Assembly (NCBI RefSeq): GCF_000185845.1
Contig: NZ_GL629647.1
Span: 1,321,971 to 1,385,970, forward strand
Direction of reading: 5' to 3'
DNA from: Segatella salivae DSM 15606
GTDB lineage: Bacteria; Bacteroidota; Bacteroidia; Bacteroidales; Bacteroidaceae
DNA length: 64,000 nucleotides
Part shown: one piece after another, positions 25,206 to 33,573 of the stretch
How the letters are laid out: each line of letters opens with the position of its first letter
Numbering within the stretch: position 1 is the first letter of the stretch
Translations under genes and position numbers: made by a program
The notes under the pieces: generated by a model
Database searches by the model: none
The model's input: the letters and a program-made list of their open reading frames with translations, nothing else
Told to the model about the DNA's origin: nothing

Positions 25206-26657
25206 TCACTCCACCAATCCCATGCTTTTGGCTTTATCCATCAGCAGTTTCATCAGAGGTTCACGCTCGTTTTCAACCTTATTATCAAGCACAGCGTCTT
25301 TAAGTGTCTGCTTTAACTGGCCTACTTCACGGCAAGGTCCAAGGTGAAACATCTCCATTATCTCGTTACCATCAATGCAAGGTTGCAGTAATCGTTTATA
25401 ATCTCGCACCTTTAAATCGGCTATTTTCTCACGAACAATGCGGAAGTTATCCAAGAAACGTTGTTTGCGCACTTGGTTTTTGCTTGTAATATCGGCCTCA
25501 CAAAGCATCATTAAAGCGTCAATATCGTCGCCCGCATCATTCATTAAACGACGCACAGCACTATCAGTCACCTCTTCATCTGCTATGGCAATAGGTCGCA
25601 TATGCAGGTCAACCATCTTCTGAACAAACCTCATTTTGTTGTCCATTGGTAGCTTCATGCGTCGGAATATGGCTGGAACCATCTTCGCACCCACGTAATT
25701 ATGGTTATGAAAAGTCCATCCGTTGAGGTTATCCCAGCGTTTACAACGGGGCTTACCAATGTCATGAAACAATGCCGCCCAACGCAACCAAAGTGACATT
25801 TCATCGTGTTTTCCGCTTTCATCTTGTGCTCGACAGAGGTTATCGAGCACCTCTAAAGTGTGATAAAAGTTATTTTTGTGGGCACGACCATTGCGTGTTT
25901 CTACGACATCTAAGGTCACAAGTTCGGGGATAATGAGTTGAAGCAGTCCACAACGATAAAGATCTATGAAGCCTTTGCTTGGCGTTTTTGTCAGCATTAT
26001 CTTGTTCAACTCGTCGTCAATACGCTCTCCGCTGATAATTTTTATACGCTCGGCATTGCGTTGAAGCGCTTCAAACGTCTCGTCTTCTATAAAGAAATTC
26101 AACTGCGTTGCAAAGCGAATGCACCGCAACATGCGCAAAGGATCGTCAGAAAACGTAACATCTGGGTCGAGCGGTGTACGGATAATACCGTCTTCCATGT
26201 CGTAAACGCCTTCGAAAGGATCAACCAATTGGCCAAACCTTTCTTTGTTCAGACACACCGCTAAGGCATTAATGGTGAAGTCACGGCGGTTTTGATCGTC
26301 CTCAAGTGTACCGTCTTCAACATGCGGTTTGCGCGAATCGTGGCTGTAACTCTCCTTTCGTGCGCCCACAAACTCAATCTCCATGCCGTGAAATTTCACT
26401 TGCGCTGTACCGAAATTACGGAATACTGAGAGATGAGCTCGCTTGCCTAACCGGCTCTTTAGCTCGCTTGCAACTTGTATTCCGCTACCAACGACAACGA
26501 CATCAATATCATTAGACGGGCGCTCCAGAAACAGATCACGCACATATCCGCCTACAACATAACACTCAAGTGATAGTTTGTCGGCAGCCTCTGAAATCAA
26601 ATGGAATATATCTTTATTGAGTAGACGCGCCAAATCAGCGTCAGTTAGATTTCTCAT
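25206..26657 (-). CDS. cca: CCA tRNA nucleotidyltransferase / poly(A) polymerase family with HD domain
   Basis: 483 residues. Adds or repairs the 3' CCA of tRNAs. N-terminal nucleotidyltransferase: VVGGYVRDLFL and the NDIDVVVVG metal-binding aspartates (residues about 33-56), RRDFTINALAV, then DPLRMLRCIRFATQLNF. A C-terminal HD domain carries LFHDIGK and the NFYHTLEVLDNL helix. The gene is alone, diverging from a small lipoprotein gene, with a TAACTTTG box at 26703-26696. Confidence 0.93.
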   Translation of the reverse strand: MRNLTDADLARLLNKDIFHLISEAADKLSLECYVVGGYVRDLFLERPSNDIDVVVVGSGIQVASELKSRLGKRAHLSVFRNFGTAQVKFHGMEIEFVGARKESYSHDSRKPHVEDGTLEDDQNRRDFTINALAVCLNKERFGQLVDPFEGVYDMEDGIIRTPLDPDVTFSDDPLRMLRCIRFATQLNFFIEDETFEALQRNAERIKIISGERIDDELNKIMLTKTPSKGFIDLYRCGLLQLIIPELVTLDVVETRNGRAHKNNFYHTLEVLDNLCRAQDESGKHDEMSLWLRWAALFHDIGKPRCKRWDNLNGWTFHNHNYVGAKMVPAIFRRMKLPMDNKMRFVQKMVDLHMRPIAIADEEVTDSAVRRLMNDAGDDIDALMMLCEADITSKNQVRKQRFLDNFRIVREKIADLKVRDYKRLLQPCIDGNEIMEMFHLGPCREVGQLKQTLKDAVLDNKVENEREPLMKLLMDKAKSMGLVE

Positions 26658-26695
26658 TGTTGCTTAATTTCTCTTAACTTGCTATAAATTGCGTG

Positions 26696-26703
26696 CAAAG
26701 TTA
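26696..26703 (-). promoter_or_regulatory. -7 box TAACTTTG for cca
   Basis: Minus strand, about 39 bases before the cca ATG. No clear -33 TTG. It lies back to back with the plus-strand -7 box at 26746. Confidence 0.55.
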
Positions 26704-26745
26704 CTAAAAATTAGTGCAGAATATGACGTTTTACATAGTTTTTTA

Positions 26746-26753
26746 TAATTTTG
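26746..26753 (+). promoter_or_regulatory. -7 box TAATTTTG abutting the next start codon
   Basis: TAATTTTG ends five bases before ATG 26759, so the expected transcription start is at or next to the ATG: a candidate leaderless mRNA. Confidence 0.5.
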
Positions 26754-26758
26754 CAAAC

Positions 26759-27166
26759 ATGAAGAAATATATCTGGTTACTGGCCGTTAGCGCCTCTTTT
26801 TGCAGCTGTGCAGAGACACAAGACGAGAAGGCTGCACCTTTAATGGCGCAGATAGAAGCATTATATGATGCAGGAAACTACCGCCAAACGCTCGACTCTA
26901 TCATGTCTTTGAGGAAGGATTTCCCTGAAGCTGTGGAGTCAAGGAAAGCCGCATTGAAGATCTGGCAGAATGCTTCCTTGAGGATGGCACAGGCAGATGT
27001 AGCCAAGACAGATTCCACTTTGCAAGCTACTTTACAGGCACTTCATGGCAAGGAAACAAACTTTCGATATAACAAACTGCGTGTAAAGTGCGATTCACTA
27101 AAAGCAAGATATGAGGCCATGTGTGGCGTTGTGCGCATGATTCGCTATCGTCAGCAACACCCATAA
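26759..27166 (+). CDS. Small lipoprotein, function unknown
   Basis: 135 residues from ATG 26759; the frame is open from 26714, but that upstream start precedes the promoter box. Lipobox FCSC (Cys about 15-17) then a helical body with QIEALYDAGNYRQTLDSIMS, resembling a TPR-like helix pair, and a coiled-coil stretch with many Lys/Arg. I do not recognise a named family. It is followed 77 bases later by the DUF1599 gene, which has its own promoter. Confidence 0.65.
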   Translation: MKKYIWLLAVSASFCSCAETQDEKAAPLMAQIEALYDAGNYRQTLDSIMSLRKDFPEAVESRKAALKIWQNASLRMAQADVAKTDSTLQATLQALHGKETNFRYNKLRVKCDSLKARYEAMCGVVRMIRYRQQHP

Positions 27167-27189
27167 AGGTCAAGCGAGGCCTTAAAAAT

Positions 27190-27220
27190 TTGGCTGTTTC
27201 ATTATAAATAAGTACTTTTG
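27190..27220 (+). promoter_or_regulatory. Promoter (TTG-N20-TACTTTTG) of the DUF1599-tpiA unit
   Basis: TTG at 27190-27192 and TACTTTTG at 27213-27220 with a 20-base spacer; ATG at 27243. Confidence 0.8.
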
Positions 27221-27242
27221 CAATCGCAAGGTTTTTGAATTT

Positions 27243-27791
27243 ATGAAACATTCTAACACAGAAGAACAGTTTAAAAACGTCCTAAAGGAGTGCCGAGAGC
27301 TATTCAGTAAGAAGCTGCATGACTACGGATCATCATGGCGTATACTACGTCCGTCTTCATTGACTGACCAACTTTTCATCAAAGCTAAACGCATAAGATC
27401 TCTTGAAATCAAAAAGAAATCGCTCGTAGGTGAAGGCATTCGTCCTGAGTTTATAGGGCTTATCAACTATGGAATCATTGGACTTATCCAATTAGACCAT
27501 GGATATGCCGATGCCGTTGATATGACTCCCGAAGAAGCTTTGAGCCTATATGACAAATATGCTGAGGCAGCTTTATCACTGATGCTTAAGAAAAACCACG
27601 ATTATGACGAGGTTTGGAGAGACATGCGGGTTAGTAGTTATACCGACTTTATCCTCACAAAGCTCGTGAGAATCAAAGAGATTGAAGACATAAAAGGCCA
27701 AACTTTAGTGTCAGAAGGCATTGATTCGAACTATATGGACATTATAAACTATGCCGTGTTTGGTGTTATCAAACTGACAAAAGAAGACTAA
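27243..27791 (+). CDS. DUF1599 protein (two repeated domains)
   Basis: 182 residues. Two copies of a domain of about 85 residues: KKLHDYGSSWRILRPSSLTDQLFIKAKRI... and LKKNHDYDEVWRDMRVSSYTDFILTKLVRI..., each ending in xINYxIxGxIxL. This is the DUF1599 pattern, related to nucleotide-metabolism-like all-helical folds; the biochemical role is not known. In many Bacteroidota it precedes the MauE-like protein and tpiA, as here (13-base spacer). Confidence 0.85.
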   Translation: MKHSNTEEQFKNVLKECRELFSKKLHDYGSSWRILRPSSLTDQLFIKAKRIRSLEIKKKSLVGEGIRPEFIGLINYGIIGLIQLDHGYADAVDMTPEEALSLYDKYAEAALSLMLKKNHDYDEVWRDMRVSSYTDFILTKLVRIKEIEDIKGQTLVSEGIDSNYMDIINYAVFGVIKLTKED

Positions 27792-27804
27792 ATACGTTAT
27801 TATT

Positions 27805-29889
27805 GTGAGCCAACGATTACTGAAAATGATAGTCAACCTCTGCCGAATCATCGTGGCAGTGACGTTCATCTTCTCGGGTTTTGTGAAAGCAATAGACCCT
27901 ATTGGCACGCAATATAAGTTGCAAGACTATCTCGGGGCTATCGGAATGGCTGGCATTCTGCCCAATTGGACATTGCTTGCCGTGGCAGTTTTCCTCGCAG
28001 CCATAGAGTTTTGTATCGGCATTTTCTTGCTCTTTGCAATCCAACGCCGACTCATTTCGAAGCTGACAGTGGCCTTTATGGCGTTCATGACGATGGTAAC
28101 CGTGTGGATAGTAGTGGCAGATCCGGTGAAAGACTGCGGCTGTTTTGGCGATGCTTTGCATCTAACAAACACAGAAACACTGATAAAAAACATCGTGCTT
28201 CTTGTCTGTTCACTCGCCATTATGTATAGACCTCTGGCGATGTTTCGATTCGTTTCGAAAAGCAATCAGTGGATTGTCACGAACTATACCATTGTATTTA
28301 TCTTGGTGAGTAGTGGCTTAAGTCTATACTTTCTGCCTATCTTTGACTTCCGACCTTACCATATTGGTGTGAACATTCCGCGCGGAATGGAGATTCCTAA
28401 AGGTGCAAAGTTGCCGCAATTCAAAACAACTTTCATCATGGAGAAGAACGGACAGCGCAAGGAATTCACGCTCGATAACTATCCAGATGCCTCTTGGAAG
28501 TTCATTGATAGTAAGACTGTGCAAACAAGTGAGGGGTATATTCCGCCGATACATGACTTTTCTATCACTGACAACAAAACGGGATTAGACATCACCAACA
28601 GTGTACTTAGCCACAAAGGCTATACATTTCTGCTGATTGCTCCACATTTAGAGACGGCCGATGACAGCAACTTTGGTGACATAGATAGACTCTATGAATA
28701 TGCTCAAAGCTATGACATTCCGTTCTATTGCCTAACAGCAAGCACGACGAAAGCTATCAAACGATGGATTGATTTAACGGGAGCTGAGTATCCATTTTGC
28801 ATCACAGATGAAGCTGTTTTGAAGACAATCATCCGCAGTAATCCTGGACTTTTGTTACTAAAAGACGGCACAATCATCAATAAATGGAGTCATAACAACC
28901 TCCCCAATGAAGCCAAACTATCGCGTCCTATCAGCCAATCAAGCTTGGGAAAGATGCCAAAAGACAGCGTGCCGGCTAAGATATTAGAAATCGTTTTGTG
29001 GTTCATTCTTCCCCTAACGCTACTCACTTTAGCCGATCGTTTGTGGGCATGGAGCAAGTGGGTGAGACTAAAAGAGCAGAAAGATAAACAGAAATTATAT
29101 CATCTATTCAATAAAAAGAAAAGTAAAATGAGAAAGAAAATCGTAGCAGGTAACTGGAAAATGAACCTCAACCTGCAAGAAGGTGTTGCACTCGCAAAGG
29201 AGATTAACGAGGCAATGACAGCTGAAAAGCCAAACTGTGACGTAGTAATCTGCACCCCATTTATCCACTTAGCAAGTGTTGCTAAGGAGCTAAATGCAAG
29301 CTTAGTAGGCCTTGGTGCTGAGAACTGTGCAGACAAAGAGAAGGGTGCTTACACTGGAGAAGTGTCGGCAGAGATGGTTAAGAGCACTGGCGCTCAATAC
29401 GTAATACTCGGTCATTCAGAGCGTCGTCAGTACTATGGAGAGACAGCTGAGATCCTAAAAGAAAAGGTTTTGTTGGCTTTAAAGAATGGTTTGAAGGTAA
29501 TCTTCTGCTGTGGTGAGACCCTCGAAGAGCGCGAATCAAACCGTCAGAACGCTGTTGTTAAGGCAGAACTTGAAGGTAGTGTGTTCAATCTTTCAGCTGA
29601 AGAATGGAAGAATATCATACTTGCTTATGAGCCAATCTGGGCCATTGGAACAGGTAAAACCGCTACTTCTGACCAGGCAGAAGAGATGCTTTGCTACATC
29701 CGTTCTATCGTTGCAGAGAAATATGGCAAGGAAGTTGCAGAAGAAACTTCTATTCTTTATGGTGGAAGCTGCAAGGCTTCAAACGCTCCTGAGCTATTCT
29801 CTAAACCAAACATTGATGGTGGTTTGATTGGCGGTGCATCTTTGAAGGCTGCTGATTTCAAAGGAATCATCGACGCTTGGAAAAAGTAA
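27805..29889 (+). CDS. MauE/DoxX-type redox membrane protein fused in frame to triosephosphate isomerase
   Basis: 694 codons without a stop, from GTG 27805 (or ATG 27826). Residues 1-441 resemble the BT_3928-like family: FSGFVKAIDPIGTQYKLQDYL, about five helices in the first 180 residues, the DCGCFGDALHL Cys pair between helices, a thioredoxin-like soluble region (about 190-390), then a sixth helix at about 395-415. Residues 442-694 are a complete TpiA. In the relatives I recall, a stop separates the two genes; here the linker LYHLFNKKKSK joins them. With an N-in topology the thioredoxin-like region is periplasmic and TpiA cytoplasmic, so a fusion is physically possible. TpiA could also start internally. 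Confidence 0.75.
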   Translation: MSQRLLKMIVNLCRIIVAVTFIFSGFVKAIDPIGTQYKLQDYLGAIGMAGILPNWTLLAVAVFLAAIEFCIGIFLLFAIQRRLISKLTVAFMAFMTMVTVWIVVADPVKDCGCFGDALHLTNTETLIKNIVLLVCSLAIMYRPLAMFRFVSKSNQWIVTNYTIVFILVSSGLSLYFLPIFDFRPYHIGVNIPRGMEIPKGAKLPQFKTTFIMEKNGQRKEFTLDNYPDASWKFIDSKTVQTSEGYIPPIHDFSITDNKTGLDITNSVLSHKGYTFLLIAPHLETADDSNFGDIDRLYEYAQSYDIPFYCLTASTTKAIKRWIDLTGAEYPFCITDEAVLKTIIRSNPGLLLLKDGTIINKWSHNNLPNEAKLSRPISQSSLGKMPKDSVPAKILEIVLWFILPLTLLTLADRLWAWSKWVRLKEQKDKQKLYHLFNKKKSKMRKKIVAGNWKMNLNLQEGVALAKEINEAMTAEKPNCDVVICTPFIHLASVAKELNASLVGLGAENCADKEKGAYTGEVSAEMVKSTGAQYVILGHSERRQYYGETAEILKEKVLLALKNGLKVIFCCGETLEERESNRQNAVVKAELEGSVFNLSAEEWKNIILAYEPIWAIGTGKTATSDQAEEMLCYIRSIVAEKYGKEVAEETSILYGGSCKASNAPELFSKPNIDGGLIGGASLKAADFKGIIDAWKK
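29128..29889 (+). CDS. tpiA: Triosephosphate isomerase (domain or internal start)
   Basis: 253 residues from ATG 29128, full family length. Interconverts dihydroxyacetone phosphate and glyceraldehyde 3-phosphate. Catalytic residues are all present: Lys in AGNWKMN, His in ILGHSERRQYYGE, Glu in LAYEPIWAIGTGKTA, and the phosphate-binding YGGSCK and GGLIGGASLK. The bases before ATG are A-rich (AAAAAGAAAAGTAAA), as is typical of strong starts in Bacteroidota, so separate translation is quite possible even though the frame continues from the membrane protein upstream. Confidence 0.9.
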   Translation: MRKKIVAGNWKMNLNLQEGVALAKEINEAMTAEKPNCDVVICTPFIHLASVAKELNASLVGLGAENCADKEKGAYTGEVSAEMVKSTGAQYVILGHSERRQYYGETAEILKEKVLLALKNGLKVIFCCGETLEERESNRQNAVVKAELEGSVFNLSAEEWKNIILAYEPIWAIGTGKTATSDQAEEMLCYIRSIVAEKYGKEVAEETSILYGGSCKASNAPELFSKPNIDGGLIGGASLKAADFKGIIDAWKK

Positions 29890-29901
29890 TATCACATAAT
29901 T

Positions 29902-29956
29902 AATATTGGGAAACAGGACAACGAGTTTCATCTTATTGTCCTGATTTCCCCATATT
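29902..29956 (+). terminator. Long hairpin after tpiA
   Basis: About 20 paired bases (29902-29921 with 29936-29956, one bulge and one mismatch): CAGGACAA/TTGTCCTG extended by GGGAAA/TTTCCC and ATAT/ATAT. No T-run follows, so it may be a processing site or partial terminator before the SPOR gene. Confidence 0.5.
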
Positions 29957-29975
29957 GTAATCAATTCAATAGGAA

Positions 29976-30683
29976 ATGAAGAAGTTCGCTTGGCTTTTTA
30001 GTGTTATCATTTGCATGGCAATTCCATCTCATGCACAAACTTTCCTCGACCATTTGAAAAGGAATTCAGCCGGAAAAGGAGCCGTAACCATCACTCAAAG
30101 CAAAGAAATTGACGAGCTCGTCAACGGCAGTAAACAGACAAAGCCACAAGTTACGAACGAACAAAAGAAAGAAGTTGTAAAGCCAACAGCTACAACGAAC
30201 AAGACCGAACCTACCAAGAAAGAGACAAAAACGAATCAACGCGTCGTCACAGGTGACTCTGCCAAGCAGACAGAAAGCAAGAAAGAACCAGCCATAAAGC
30301 CTGTAGAGCGACGGGAAAAAATAACGCATCAGCGGACAGAATCCAACAATCAACAGCAAGAAGAGGATGAGATTACAATCCCAACTGTTGACATGCGGAG
30401 GAAAGTTATGCGTGGAAGCCGCAAGGTAACTGGCTATCGTGTGCAAGCATTTTCAGGCGGAAACTCACGCATCGACAGGCAGAAAGCAGAACAAGCTTGC
30501 GCTGCTATCAAGATGAAATATCCCGATCAACCCATCTATGTGCATTTCTACTCACCACGATGGATATGCCGTGTGGGCAACTATCGAAGCTTTGAAGAAG
30601 CCAGCGACATGCTGCGCAAGGTGAAAGCCTTAGGCTATCGTCAAGCATGTATCGTCAAAGGGAAGATTACTGTGCAAGATTAA
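29976..30683 (+). CDS. Exported SPOR-domain protein
   Basis: 235 residues. Signal peptide to about residue 20 (IPSHAQ). A low-complexity, charged linker rich in Lys, Thr, Glu and Gln (about 45-135). The C-terminal 75 residues form a SPOR domain: GYRVQAFSGGNSRIDRQKAE, YVHFYSPRWICRVGNYRSFE and ALGYRQACIVKG. SPOR domains bind denuded septal glycan, so a role at division sites is likely. Between tpiA and folE, an order I recall from other Bacteroidota. Confidence 0.88.
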   Translation: MKKFAWLFSVIICMAIPSHAQTFLDHLKRNSAGKGAVTITQSKEIDELVNGSKQTKPQVTNEQKKEVVKPTATTNKTEPTKKETKTNQRVVTGDSAKQTESKKEPAIKPVERREKITHQRTESNNQQQEEDEITIPTVDMRRKVMRGSRKVTGYRVQAFSGGNSRIDRQKAEQACAAIKMKYPDQPIYVHFYSPRWICRVGNYRSFEEASDMLRKVKALGYRQACIVKGKITVQD

Positions 30684-30741
30684 GTCTCACCAAGTGCGAT
30701 TCATTGCACGACACTTTGAGACAAACGAAATATCAACGACT

Positions 30742-31335
30742 ATGAATCCAGAAACTGAATTCCGCGAAGGTCTCGACGATCTCGCCACACATTATAAAAG
30801 TATACTCACGCTTTTAGGAGAAGACGCCTATCGAGAAGGCTTGGAAAAGACCCCGATGCGTGTGGCAAAAGCTATGCAGATACTGACAAGAGGATACAGC
30901 CAAGATCCTCATAAGGTGTTAACCGATGCCCTCTTCAAGGAAGATTACAACCAAATGGTTATCGTTAAAGACATCGATGTGTTCTCTCTTTGCGAACACC
31001 ACATGTTGCCTTTCTACGGCAAATGCCATGTAGCATACATCCCCAACGGCTACATCACGGGACTAAGTAAGGTTGCACGCGTCGTAGATATCTTCAGTCA
31101 TCGTCTTCAAGTGCAAGAAAGACTGACCCAACAGATTAAAGACTGCATCCAAGAAACCCTCAATCCACAAGGCGTTATGGTGGTCATTGAAGCCAAACAC
31201 ATGTGTATGCAGATGAGAGGTGTAGAGAAACAAAACTCTATAACGACAACAAGCGACTTCAGTGGAGTATTCAATGACCTCAACACACGACAGGAATTTA
31301 TGAGCCTATTGCGTGGAGAATCAAAACGAATTTAA
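30742..31335 (+). CDS. folE: GTP cyclohydrolase I
   Basis: 197 residues from ATG 30742 (MNPETEFREG). The frame extends to 30694 but the family length fits the later start. Converts GTP to dihydroneopterin triphosphate, the first folate step. Zinc ligands in SLCEHHMLPFYG and HMCMQMRGV; GLSKVARVVDIFSHRLQVQERL and the substrate-site QGVMVVIEAKH are intact. folK in the same window acts further down the pathway. Confidence 0.94.
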   Translation: MNPETEFREGLDDLATHYKSILTLLGEDAYREGLEKTPMRVAKAMQILTRGYSQDPHKVLTDALFKEDYNQMVIVKDIDVFSLCEHHMLPFYGKCHVAYIPNGYITGLSKVARVVDIFSHRLQVQERLTQQIKDCIQETLNPQGVMVVIEAKHMCMQMRGVEKQNSITTTSDFSGVFNDLNTRQEFMSLLRGESKRI

Positions 31336-31410
31336 GGGTATCACCCCACAACATACCTTTTTAAAAATAACCTTTCAATTTATTCAACATCAAAGAAAGA
31401 AACAGATTAT

Positions 31411-32040
31411 ATGAAAAACTTACGTAATTTCTTTGGCTATATGCTTTGTTTGGCAATAGCTTTAACGGCACTCTCATCATGTTTGAATGGCGATGATGAG
31501 AAAGAACTGACACTAACTGACGCAGATGTAAGAACAATCTTCGAGACGGGTCAAGGCACTTATGAAGGCAAAATCTATACGGTTACAGAGAATAATGCCG
31601 GTACTTTCCTTACCAAAGACTCTGTAAGAAATGTTCAACTAACCATCAATGCCGACTCAACCATACGCGTTAGCGGCATCCCCGACAGCCTTTATGCATC
31701 GCTACTCAATTCATATCATGCACAAAGTAAAGCCGTAAGTGAGGAGTTGGCAAAACAAACCACCCTACAACCCGTTAGGAGTAGGATTGGAGCACTTAGC
31801 TATTATGACCGCGATAAGACTATATATTCCTATCAAACACTGATATATCAGACAACATTTACAGTCACTTTAAACGGTCAAGCGCAGCAAGTTGTCTTCA
31901 AGAATAGCATGTTTGCACTCTACAATACACGTAACCGCGCACTACAAGTAGCAATGAAACCCGCTGAGATTAAAGCCGAAAAAGAATATCTTAGACCGTC
32001 AGGTAACTACTTCATCTTTGTCTCAACAGCTAAACATTAA
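31411..32040 (+). CDS. Lipoprotein, possibly DUF4840 family
   Basis: 209 residues. Lipobox LSSC (Cys about 24), then a Lys/Asp-rich stretch, and a beta-rich body with QGTYEGKIYTVT, VQLTINADSTIRVSGIPDSL and FTVTLNGQAQQVVFKNS. This looks like a Bacteroidota lipoprotein family (DUF4840 in my memory), of unknown function. It overlaps the first codons of the next frame only if xth is started too early. Confidence 0.6.
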   Translation: MKNLRNFFGYMLCLAIALTALSSCLNGDDEKELTLTDADVRTIFETGQGTYEGKIYTVTENNAGTFLTKDSVRNVQLTINADSTIRVSGIPDSLYASLLNSYHAQSKAVSEELAKQTTLQPVRSRIGALSYYDRDKTIYSYQTLIYQTTFTVTLNGQAQQVVFKNSMFALYNTRNRALQVAMKPAEIKAEKEYLRPSGNYFIFVSTAKH

Positions 32041-32047
32041 ATACAAA

Positions 32048-32800
32048 ATGAAATTCATTTCATGGAATGTTAACGGCCTACGGGCCTGCGTTGGTAAGGA
32101 CTTCTCACAATCATTTGAGTCCTTAAATGCCGATTTTTTCTGTCTGCAAGAAACCAAAATGCAAGCCGGACAGCTTGAACTTCAGTTCCCAGGATATACA
32201 TCTTACTGGAACTATGCAGAGAAAAAAGGATATAGTGGCACTGCAATCTATACACGAAAAGAGCCACTTGCCGTTAGCTATGGCATCGGAATAGATGAAC
32301 ACGACCATGAAGGTCGCGTCATAACACTTGAATATGACAAGTTCTTTCTCGTCACTGTATATACTCCTAACGCTCAAGAAGAACTGCGACGACTTGATTA
32401 TCGCATGACATGGGAAGACGCTTTTCAGGCTTATCTGCATCAACTCGATGCGAAAAAGCCCGTGATTGTCTGCGGAGATATGAACGTTGCACACCAGGAA
32501 ATAGACTTAAAGAATCCCAAAACTAACCGACGTAGTGCAGGCTTTACTGACGAAGAACGAAGCAAAATGACGCAACTGCTGAGCAATGGCTTTACAGATA
32601 CGTTCAGAACGCTACACCCAGAACAGATCACTTACAGCTATTGGAGCTACCGATTCCGTGCACGTGAGAAGAACGCTGGCTGGAGAATCGACTACTTTTT
32701 GATTTCCGACAGACTCAGGCCTCAATTAAAAGGTGCGTCTATTCACACCGAAATCTATGGCAGCGACCATTGTCCTGTAGAGTTAGATATAGACATTTAA
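32048..32800 (+). CDS. xth: Exodeoxyribonuclease III
   Basis: 250 residues from ATG 32048 (MKFISWNVNGLRA); an earlier in-frame start at 32018 would overlap the lipoprotein gene. AP endonuclease/3'-5' exonuclease of base excision repair. Motifs: SWNVNGLR, FFCLQETKMQ (metal-binding Glu), VCGDMNVAH, WRIDYFLIS and the final GSDHCPVELDI with the catalytic His. A strong terminator follows. Confidence 0.94.
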   Translation: MKFISWNVNGLRACVGKDFSQSFESLNADFFCLQETKMQAGQLELQFPGYTSYWNYAEKKGYSGTAIYTRKEPLAVSYGIGIDEHDHEGRVITLEYDKFFLVTVYTPNAQEELRRLDYRMTWEDAFQAYLHQLDAKKPVIVCGDMNVAHQEIDLKNPKTNRRSAGFTDEERSKMTQLLSNGFTDTFRTLHPEQITYSYWSYRFRAREKNAGWRIDYFLISDRLRPQLKGASIHTEIYGSDHCPVELDIDI

Positions 32801-32829
32801 AACAGAAATTGAATGATATCATCCCACAG

Positions 32830-32866
32830 CGCCTCAACAATCATTATATTGTTGGGGCGATTTTGT
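32830..32866 (+). terminator. Intrinsic terminator of xth
   Basis: 12-bp stem CGCCTCAACAAT / ATTGTTGGGGCG with a CATTAT loop and following ATTTTGTT. Confidence 0.85.
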
Positions 32867-33573
32867 TATATGAATTACCTATGAATCCTTTCCGCAAAAC
32901 CTTAATGATGCACATCAATACCCTTGCAACAACAAATGTGTTAAATCTAATCATTAAACTTTACAACTTCAAGTCAATTACAAACGCTATCCAAAAGATT
33001 CTTCAACAAGAACTAAAAATAGAGAAATTCCAAAGCTTTTATAAGGCGTTAAATATCAAAGACTTGCAATATTCATAACAAAACAGAAGGTAAAACAACG
33101 ATAAATTTACGTGTAAAATAAGGCATATTACAAGGCAATCTAAGCCATATGAGGCGATAAAAAGCATCATTTGAGTGTGTCATTCCAGTCAAATAACAAC
33201 GCATATCGCCAAGAAACATGGTCAAAGAAAGATGAAACGATGATGAAGTTCCACGATTTAGACCTTATTCTTCCTATTTCAACCTCACTAAAAGTGTTAA
33301 AAAACGACCAATAAAGCTTACAAAACAAACATCAAAAAGAAGCTTTGTCATGAGATAAAAACCAACGCTTTAAGCTCAAGAATTATACCAACGAAGCCAT
33401 CACTGCTAAGTGATTTTACATACTATTCCTATTCATTCCACCATAAATGCCCAGACATTCCAACACAAACAAATATAGGCTGTCGTGTTTTTCCTTGAGA
33501 AAAAAGAGATACAAAAATTGGGATTATCATTTCTTTTTCGTTACTTTGTAATCTAAACACATAAAAAAGAACA
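32867..33573. other. Long AT-rich spacer before rnr
   Basis: About 700 bases. No credible gene: the 102-codon frame at 32770-33078 runs through the xth terminator and matches no family. It includes a degenerate 41-bp repeat (33113-33153) and, at the end, a TTACTTTG box at 33541-33548 that is one base off the -7 consensus and may drive rnr. Confidence 0.6.
33113..33153 (+). repeat. 41-bp intergenic repeat, copy 3 (degenerate)
   Basis: GTAAAATAA left arm at 33113-33121 and CAATCT at 33136-33141, exactly 21 bases after the first A of AAAATAA. The right arm is poorly kept (CCATATGAG). Confidence 0.45.

Noticed and set aside
32770..33078. 102-codon frame after xth
   Set aside because: It overlaps the xth end in another frame and passes through the strong xth terminator.
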